The translations under genes and the position numbers were made by a program. Under the pieces are notes generated by a model, which did not search any database, had not been told where the DNA came from, and saw nothing but the letters and a program-made list of their open reading frames with translations. DNA of 50,688 nucleotides from the NCBI RefSeq assembly GCF_017306585.1, contig NZ_JAFKIC010000129.1, positions 1 to 50,688 on the forward strand. The letters are read 5' to 3'. This DNA comes from Mesorhizobium sp. Its GTDB lineage: Bacteria; Pseudomonadota; Alphaproteobacteria; Rhizobiales; Rhizobiaceae. Below, in pieces: positions 44,067 to 50,688 of this stretch (within the stretch, counting starts at the first letter, position 1; each line of letters starts with the position of its first letter).

Positions 44067-44088
44067 CTGGCCGGCACAAGCCGGCCAG
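44067..44088. terminator. Putative bidirectional terminator hairpin
   Basis: CTGGCCGGC (44067-44075) and GCCGGCCAG (44080-44088) with an ACAA loop, in the 49-base gap between the convergent small-protein and Gfo/Idh genes. No T-run on either side. Confidence 0.5.
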
Positions 44089-44098
44089 GTGATGGACT

Positions 44099-45151
44099 TC
44101 AGCTGATCGACACCGGCAGCCTGGCCGCCGAACTCTCGAAGGCCGCGTCGATCAGCTTCTGCATGTCAGCGGCGCGCCTGAAGGATGGATCGCCGTTCCG
44201 CCCCGCATCCAGCGCATCGGCAAAACGCCGGGCATTGCGCTTGACGTCCGGCAGCGCGAGCGTGCGCCAGCGCTGTTGGTCGACATCCTCGCCAAGGCAA
44301 GCGGACAGGCTCGACGCCTTGCCGTCGGTCTCGACCTTGATGGCGCCCATGGTGCCGTGCAGCGCCAGCGACAGATCATTGGCATGGCCTGTGGTGAAAC
44401 GGCTGGCCATGATCGTCGCCAATGCGCCTGACTTCAGCCGCGCCGTCATCGCCACGCTGTCATTGGCATCCAGAACATAATCGCCGATCCGCTCGCCCTC
44501 GGCCTTCGGAAACGTCACCAGATCGGCGTGCAGGCTGACAATGTCCTGCGCCGCGCCATAGGTGGCGAAGTCGAGGATGTGAATGCCGACATCGCCCAAC
44601 ACTCCTGTCGAACCGTGCCGGCTCGACAGCCGCCACAGCCATTTGCCCTCGACCCGCCAGTCGCCCCAGGACTTGCTGACCAGCCAGCTCTGCCGGTAAC
44701 TCGCCTCGACATGCCGCAAGTCGCCGATCTCGCCGGCCTGCACCATGCGCCGCGCTTCCTGGATGGCGGGCGAGTTGCGGTAGGTCAGGTTGACCATGTT
44801 GACGACGCCGGCAGCTTCCGCGGCCTCGGTCATGGTAAGCGCGTCGGCATGGTTCGGCGCCAGCGGCTTTTCGCAGAAGACATGCTTTTTCGCGGCAATC
44901 AGGGCCAGCGTCGTTGCCCTGTGCACGCCGTCCGGCGTCGCGTTGATGGCGGCGTCGAACTCGCCCCAGGCGATCGCCGCCTCGAGACTCTCGAAGGAAG
45001 CGCCGATCTTGTTGTCGGCGGCGAACGTCGCCGCGCGACCCGGCACCTGATCGACACAGGCAACGATGCTGCAATTGGAAAGCCCGGCGAATTCCTCGAC
45101 ATGGTGCCCGGCAATGCCGCCGGTGCCGAGCAGAAGCAGGCGGTGCACCAT
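44099..45151 (-). CDS. Gfo/Idh/MocA family oxidoreductase (ThuB-like)
   Basis: NAD(P)-dependent sugar or polyol dehydrogenase, 350 residues. N-terminal Rossmann motif LLLGTGGIAGHHVEEF, the EKP motif in VFCEKPLAPN, and the C-terminal alpha/beta domain with GDVGIHILDFATY, which contains the Asp/His expected in the active site. It starts at the last base of the ThuA-like stop codon, so the two are coupled. In Sinorhizobium the ThuA/ThuB pair acts in trehalose and related disaccharide catabolism via 3-keto sugars; the same role is likely but unproven here, and no sugar ABC genes adjoin. Confidence 0.87.
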   Translation of the reverse strand: MVHRLLLLGTGGIAGHHVEEFAGLSNCSIVACVDQVPGRAATFAADNKIGASFESLEAAIAWGEFDAAINATPDGVHRATTLALIAAKKHVFCEKPLAPNHADALTMTEAAEAAGVVNMVNLTYRNSPAIQEARRMVQAGEIGDLRHVEASYRQSWLVSKSWGDWRVEGKWLWRLSSRHGSTGVLGDVGIHILDFATYGAAQDIVSLHADLVTFPKAEGERIGDYVLDANDSVAMTARLKSGALATIMASRFTTGHANDLSLALHGTMGAIKVETDGKASSLSACLGEDVDQQRWRTLALPDVKRNARRFADALDAGRNGDPSFRRAADMQKLIDAAFESSAARLPVSIS

Positions 45152-45936
45152 CAACTCAAGCCCTTGTGGCCGTCGGCATGCAGACGCAGGCCCTTCTGCA
45201 CGATCTTCTCCTTGGCCTTGTCGGTCGGCACGTTGGGCGCATTGGTGATGCCGGACCATGCCGGCGCCGGGTTGTGCGCCCAGTGCACGGCATTGCGCAG
45301 CACCTGCTGCACGCCCTCATTGTGGTAGATCGGATAGGTCTCGTGACCTGGCGAGAAGTAGAAGATGCGGCCGGCGCCGCGCTGGTAGGTCAGCCCCGAA
45401 CGGAACACCTCGCCGCCCTCGTACCAGGAGATGAATACCGTCTCCAGCGGCTCCGGCACCGCGAAGGGTTCGCCATACATTTCCGTCTCGCCGATCTCCA
45501 GGCATTCGCCGATGCCTTGAGCGATCGGATGGCTGCGGTTGATCGCCCAGACGCGCTCGCGCTCGCCCGCCTCACGCCATTTCAGCGAGCAGGGCGTGCC
45601 CATCAGCCGCTTGAATATCTTCGAATAGTGGCCGGAGTGAAGGACGATCAGCCCCATGCCTTCCCAGACCCGCTTCTGCACGCGCTCGACGATCTCGTCC
45701 TTCACCTCGCCATGCGCGGCATGACCCCACCATAGCAGGACATCGGTTTGCGCCAGTCGTTGCTCGCTCAGGCCGTGCTCCGGCTCCTGCAGGGTCGCGG
45801 TGGTCGCCTCGATGCCCTTGTCCTGGTTGAGCGCGGCGGCAATCGTGCCATGCATGGTCAGCGGATAGAGGTCGCGTACGGCGGCATTGGTCTGCTCATG
45901 GACGTTCTCGCCCCAGACAACGGCTTTGACACGCAT
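45151..45936 (-). CDS. thuA: ThuA domain-containing protein (trehalose utilisation type)
   Basis: ThuA-fold protein of 261 residues, matching rhizobial ThuA length. Typical segments: [12 protein letters not shown] at the N-terminus, [24 protein letters not shown], and [18 protein letters not shown] near the C-terminus. ThuA proteins resemble glutamine amidotransferases but act in disaccharide metabolism. The ATG at 45936 has GGAGAGG upstream. A LacI-type palindrome lies 10 bases before that and would allow sugar-responsive repression. Confidence 0.85.
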   Translation of the reverse strand: MRVKAVVWGENVHEQTNAAVRDLYPLTMHGTIAAALNQDKGIEATTATLQEPEHGLSEQRLAQTDVLLWWGHAAHGEVKDEIVERVQKRVWEGMGLIVLHSGHYSKIFKRLMGTPCSLKWREAGERERVWAINRSHPIAQGIGECLEIGETEMYGEPFAVPEPLETVFISWYEGGEVFRSGLTYQRGAGRIFYFSPGHETYPIYHNEGVQQVLRNAVHWAHNPAPAWSGITNAPNVPTDKAKEKIVQKGLRLHADGHKGLS

Positions 45937-45946
45937 TTTTCCTCTC

Positions 45947-45958
45947 CAAAGCGCTTTG
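45947..45958. promoter_or_regulatory. LacI-family-type operator
   Basis: Perfect palindrome CAAAGCGCTTTG 10 bases upstream of the thuA-like start. LacI/GalR-family sites have this shape with a central CG. No LacI-family gene is in the window, so the regulator would be encoded elsewhere. Confidence 0.6.
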
Positions 45959-46014
45959 AATACCCTATCAGGCGAGACCTTGGGAAGATGCCTCCCAATC
46001 AAAATTTCAACGGA

Positions 46015-46886
<872 letters not shown>

Positions 46887-46894
<8 letters not shown>

Positions 46895-49880
46895 TGAGGC
46901 GGCCTCCCGTTTCATCGAAGAACACCATGCCGGTAACCTCCACTTCGATCACCCCATCAGGCATCGGCACATAGAGCGTGTCGCCCATCCGGTCGCGACC
47001 GCCGGCAACCAGCGCCAGCGCGATGGAGCGGCCGCAATTCTGCGACCAATAGCTCGAGGTGACATGGCCGATCATCTTCATCGGGATCGGCTGCCTGGGA
47101 TCCTCGACGATCTGCGCGCCTTCCTCCAGCACCACCTTCGGGTCCTTGGTCTTGAGGCCAACGAGCTGCTTGCGGCCCTTGGCGACGAGATCGGGGCGCA
47201 TCATGCCCCGGATACCGACGAAGTCGGTCTTCTTCTTGCCGACGGCCCAGTCAAGGCCCGCGTCGTTCGGCGTGACGGTGCCGTCGGTGTCCTGGCCGAC
47301 GATGATATAGCCCTTCTCGGCGCGCAGCACGTGCATGGCCTCGGTGCCGTAGGCGACGGCGCCATGCTTCTGACCTTCGGCCCACAGCGCCTCCCAAACC
47401 GCCTGACCATAGTCGGCCGGCACGTTGACCTCGAAGCCCCGCTCGCCGGTGAACGACATGCGGAACAGCCTGGTCGGCACGCCGCAGATCTTGCCTTCGC
47501 GCACCGACATATGCGGCAGCGCCTCGTCCGACATGTCGATGCCTTCGACCAGCGGCGCGATGATGTCGCGCGACTTCGGCCCCTGCACCGCGATGACCGC
47601 CCACTGCTCGGTGATCGAGGTCAGCCAGACATTGAGATGCGGGAACTCGGTCTGGAGGTAGTCCTCCATGTGGTTCATGACGCGCGGCGCGCCGCCCGTC
47701 GTCGTCGTCACATGGAAACGGTCGGGCGCCAGGCGGCCGACGACGCCGTCATCATAGATGAAGCCGTCCTCGCGCAGCATGATGCCGTAGCGGCAGCGGC
47801 CGGGCTCCAGCTTCTCCCACGGATTGGTGTAGAGCAGCTCCATGAACTTCGCCGCATCGGGCCCGACCACCTCGATCTTGCCCAGCGTCGAGGCGTCGAA
47901 CAGGCCGGCATTGGTGCGCACGCCGACGCATTCGCGGTCGACCGCCGCATGCATGTCCTCGCCGCCCTTGGGGAAATACCAGGCGCGCTTCCACTGGCCG
48001 ACATCCTCGAACACGGCGCCTTGGCGCTCGGCCCACGGATGGATCGCCGTCTTGCGTGTCGGGTCGAACAGCGGCCCGCGCGCATGGCTGACGATCGAGC
48101 CGAAAGTGACCGGCGTATAGGGCGCGCGGAACGTAGTGAGGCCGACCTCGGGGATCGGCTTGCCCAGCGTCTCGGCTGCGATCGCCAGGCCGTGCATGTT
48201 CGAGGTCTTGCCCTGGTCGGTCGCCATGCCGTTGGTGGTGAAGCGCTTGACATGCTCGATCGAGCGCATGCCCTCATGCACCGCCTGGCGGATGTCCTTG
48301 GCGGTGACGTCGTTCTGGAAATCGACGAACGCTTTAACCGTCGTATCCGGCCCGGCGCCGGGCGCCGCGCCCAGCATGCCACGCGACCAGCTTTCCGAGG
48401 CGTCGACCTTGGGCTTCGAGCCCTTGCCCGCCTTCGCGCCGGCATCCTTCGCCGCCTTGGCGCCAGCGGCATAGGCTTCGTCTACCGTCCCCGACAGGCC
48501 GTCGGTTCCGTTGCAGGCGCCAACCGAGACGCAGTCCTGCGCATAGGTGCCCGGCACGAAGCGCTTAGTCTCGTCGTTGAAGGCGACCTTGCCGCGCGAC
48601 TGCGAGAACAGGTGCACCGACGGCGTCCAGCCGGCCGACATCAGGATCGCGTCGACCGGAATGGTGCGTTCGCCGCCGCCATTCTTCGGCTGCACGGTCA
48701 TCGAAGACACGCGCAATTTGCCGCCGGCGCGGATCACCGCGCGGCCGAAATTGATCTCGATGCCGAGCGCCCTCGCCTCGTCGATCACCGGGCCGGTCGG
48801 GTTGTCACGCAGATCGACGATCGCCGCGACATTGACGCCGGCCTTCTTGAGGTCGATCGCCGCCGCGTAAGCGGAATCATTGGCGGTGTAGACACCGACA
48901 TTCCTGCCGACCGCGACGCCGTAGTGGTTGAGGAAGGTGCGCGCCGCACCAGCCAGCATGACGCCAGGCCGGTCATTGTTGGCGAACACCATGTGGCGCT
49001 CGATGGCGCCGGAGGCGAGCACCACGCGCTTTGCCCTGACCTGCCACAGCCGCTCGCGCGGCAGGTCGTGGCCGGGAGCCTTCAGATGATCGCTGACGCG
49101 CTCGACCAGGCCGACGAAATTCTGCGCGTAATAGCCGAAGGCCGTCGTGCGCGGCAGAACACGGACATTGTCCATGGCGGCGAGCTTTGCCACCGCGCCC
49201 TGCGCCCAGGCGAAACCATCCTGGCCATCGATCCTGGCGCCACTTTCGAAACGCAGGCTGCCGCCGAACTCGGCCTGTTCGTCGGCGAGGATGACGCGCA
49301 CGCCGGTCTCGGCCGCCGCCAGGGCCGCCGCGATGCCCGCCGCGCCGCCGCCCAGCACCAGCACGTCGCAATGGGCGTAGCGCGAGGAATAATGGTCCGG
49401 GTCGGGCCGGTCGGGCGAAACGCCGAGGCCGGCGGCCTCGCGGATCTTGGGCTCGTAGAGGCTCTTCCAGGCAGCCTTCGGCCACATGAAGGTCTTGTAG
49501 TAGAAGCCGGCCGAGAACATCGGCGACGCCAGGTCGTTGACCGCCCCGACGTCGAAGGACAGCGACGGCCAGCGGTTCTGCGAATTGGCGGCAAGACCGT
49601 CATAGAGCTCCTGCACGGTGGCGCGCACGTTCGGCGTCTTGCGCGCATCGTCGCGTACGATCTGCACCAGCGCGTTCGGCTCCTCCGCGCCGGCCGACAG
49701 GATGCCGCGTGGACGGTGGTACTTGAAGGAACGGCCGACCAGATGCACGCCATTGGCAAGCAGCGCGGAAGCCAGCGTGTCGCCCTCGATGCCGGTATAG
49801 GACTGGCCGTCGAAGGAGAACCGCGCGGTCTTGGCCTGCTTGAGGCGGCCGGCGGCGGGAATACGGAACGCGCCGCTCAT
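46887..49880 (-). CDS. soxA: Sarcosine oxidase, alpha subunit
   Basis: Alpha subunit, 997 residues, full length. The N-terminal ferredoxin-like part (FSFDGQSYTGIEGDTLASAL) is followed by the FAD/NAD-binding region with VLVLGGGAAGIAAALA near residue 170. The C-terminal part from about 600 is a GcvT-like tetrahydrofolate-binding aminomethyltransferase domain. It carries the NAD and folate sites of the complex. Overlaps of 4 bp with soxD and 8 bp with soxG indicate coupling. Confidence 0.96.
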
Positions 49881-50188
49881 TTGGCGACTCCTTCATTGCC
49901 GTTTTTGGGCAACTTGGAGGGTTTCGGCTCGCCCGCCTTGTAGGTCATGACGAACTTGTCGGTGACCGTGTCGCGCACCGCGTTGAAGAAGCGCGCGCAG
50001 CCATGAATATGCCGCCAGCGCTCATAGATGATGCCCTTGGGGTTGGAGCGGATGAAGAAGAACTTTTCGAAATCGTCGTCGCTCTCGCCGGCAATGTTGC
50101 CCGAGCGCGCTATATGCGCCTCGCCGGCATTGCGGAATTCGAGTTCCGGACGCTCTTCCTCGCAATAGGGGCAGCGGATGAGAAGCAT
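49877..50188 (-). CDS. soxD: Sarcosine oxidase, delta subunit
   Basis: Delta subunit, 103 residues. The zinc-site residues are visible: CPYC at residues 6-9 and the His/Cys of WRHIHGC near 60. Also typical are EFRNAGEAH and FFFIRSNPKG. The ATG at 50188 is used; the frame is open further upstream, but that would run into the preceding gene. Adjacent to soxA (4-bp overlap) and 11 bases after the unassigned gene. Confidence 0.95.
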   Translation of the reverse strand: MLLIRCPYCEEERPELEFRNAGEAHIARSGNIAGESDDDFEKFFFIRSNPKGIIYERWRHIHGCARFFNAVRDTVTDKFVMTYKAGEPKPSKLPKNGNEGVAK

Positions 50189-50199
50189 TCTGTTTGTTC

Positions 50200-50622
50200 C
50201 TACAATTCGCCGTGGCCGACACGCGCGCCGGGAGGTTGATCGCAAAGCTTCTGGCCCACGGTCACGAACGGCGCGACGAGCCGCAGACGTTCGGCCACAT
50301 CGGCGGAATCGCGAAACAGGGCCCGGTTGGCGATGTTGCCGAGGGTCAGTTGCACCGGATCTGTCGTGACGATGACGCCGCGCGGCTTGAAATCCTCATC
50401 CTCGTCAAGCCCATGCGGCCTGCCTTCGAAGAACATGACGACCTTCTGGCCAGCGGCCCAGACACAGGCAAGCGTTCCTTCGTCGGCCGAAAACGGCCAG
50501 CCCGTCTCGTTGCCGGCGCGGCTGATCGGCTGCAGACGCACTTCCTCAGGCGTCGGCATGTGGAACATGCCCTGTTCCCCCGCCAGCACCAGCGGCATCG
50601 CGACAGCCAGCTCGGCCATCAT
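50200..50622 (-). CDS. Protein of unknown function inside the sox operon
   Basis: 140 residues. I do not recognise the family. It overlaps the soxB stop by one base and ends 11 bases before soxD, so it is co-expressed with sarcosine oxidase. No signal peptide or membrane segment is clear; the sequence includes WPFSADEGTLACVWAAGQKV and FFEGRPHGLDEDEDFKP. Two consecutive ATGs (50622, 50619) are possible starts. Candidate assembly factor or accessory protein, by position only. Confidence 0.75.
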   Translation of the reverse strand: MMAELAVAMPLVLAGEQGMFHMPTPEEVRLQPISRAGNETGWPFSADEGTLACVWAAGQKVVMFFEGRPHGLDEDEDFKPRGVIVTTDPVQLTLGNIANRALFRDSADVAERLRLVAPFVTVGQKLCDQPPGARVGHGEL

Positions 50623-50688
50623 CAGTGCGCTACGGCCGCCGCCGCCGCCTCGTCGATGAGGCGGCCGGTGCGGAAGCGCTCGATGGTG
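50622..50688 (-). CDS. soxB: Sarcosine oxidase, beta subunit (C-terminal end only)
   Basis: The last 21 codons of a gene that continues beyond the window: TIERFRTGRLIDEAAAAAVAH then TGA. The FRTGRLIDE ending and the alanine-rich tail match SoxB C-termini, and the gene sits at the head of soxD-soxA-soxG. SoxB holds the covalent flavin and the sarcosine site. Confidence 0.85.
   Translation of the reverse strand, partial: TIERFRTGRLIDEAAAAAVAH

Overview
The window reads as chromosome of a GC-rich alphaproteobacterium of the Rhizobiales, most likely Mesorhizobium or a close relative. This rests on the density of ABC transporters and amine/sugar catabolic operons, a soxBDAG sarcosine oxidase locus, a ThuA/Gfo-Idh pair, rhizobial-style intergenic palindromes, and tight ATGA-overlapped operons. 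I see no rRNA or tRNA gene, CRISPR array, phage, intact insertion sequence or replication origin.

Region by region. 1-8.7 kb (+): a carbohydrate ABC importer (5'-truncated binding protein, two permeases, ATPase), then a GMC oxidoreductase, an SDR, a second GMC oxidoreductase and a Dabb protein. 8.77-13.5 kb: an SHS-type MFS carrier (+) facing an EamA exporter, an EEP-type phosphoesterase and a CPA1 Na+/H+ antiporter (all -). 13.6-17.2 kb is mosaic: a TetR regulator, a convergent SGNH hydrolase/NmrA pair, an intact GST, a GST-like relic and a 158-bp relic of an ABC ATPase. 17.4-21.3 kb (-): an AfuABC-like ABC importer preceded by three Pho-box-like repeats. 21.6-29.2 kb: Fe-alcohol dehydrogenase, aldehyde dehydrogenase, glutamine-synthetase-like ligase, APC permease and N-formylglutamate-amidohydrolase-like protein (-), divergent from an RpiR regulator (+). 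29.3-33.6 kb (+): an RND efflux pump and its adaptor. 33.65-37.0 kb (-): GT87-type transferase, GT2 polyprenyl-phosphate glycosyltransferase, ChbG/HpnK deacetylase and GtrA protein, all overlapping. 37.2-43.6 kb: an acyl-CoA module (MDR reductase and ACAD10/11-type dehydrogenase on -; SDR, MaoC hydratase, APH-like kinase, SDR and TetR on +). 43.7-46.3 kb: a small secreted protein behind three palindromic sites, a ThuA/Gfo-Idh pair with a LacI-type operator, and an 81-aa protein. 46.3-50.7 kb (-): soxG, soxA, soxD, an unassigned gene and the tail of soxB.

How the genes may work together (inference). The 21.6-28.2 kb genes can be ordered as a gamma-glutamylation route for an amine carrying a hydroxyl group: ligase, alcohol dehydrogenase, aldehyde dehydrogenase, amide hydrolase. 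The 33.65-37.0 kb genes have the parts of a lipid-carrier aminosugar system (make, deacetylate, flip, transfer). The 37.2-43.6 kb genes combine a kinase with an ACAD10/11-like dehydrogenase, as in 4-hydroxyacyl-CoA degradation. These three clusters and the Pho-box-like array are the most useful leads. Nothing here is demonstrably a new class of system; the candidates are new combinations of known families.
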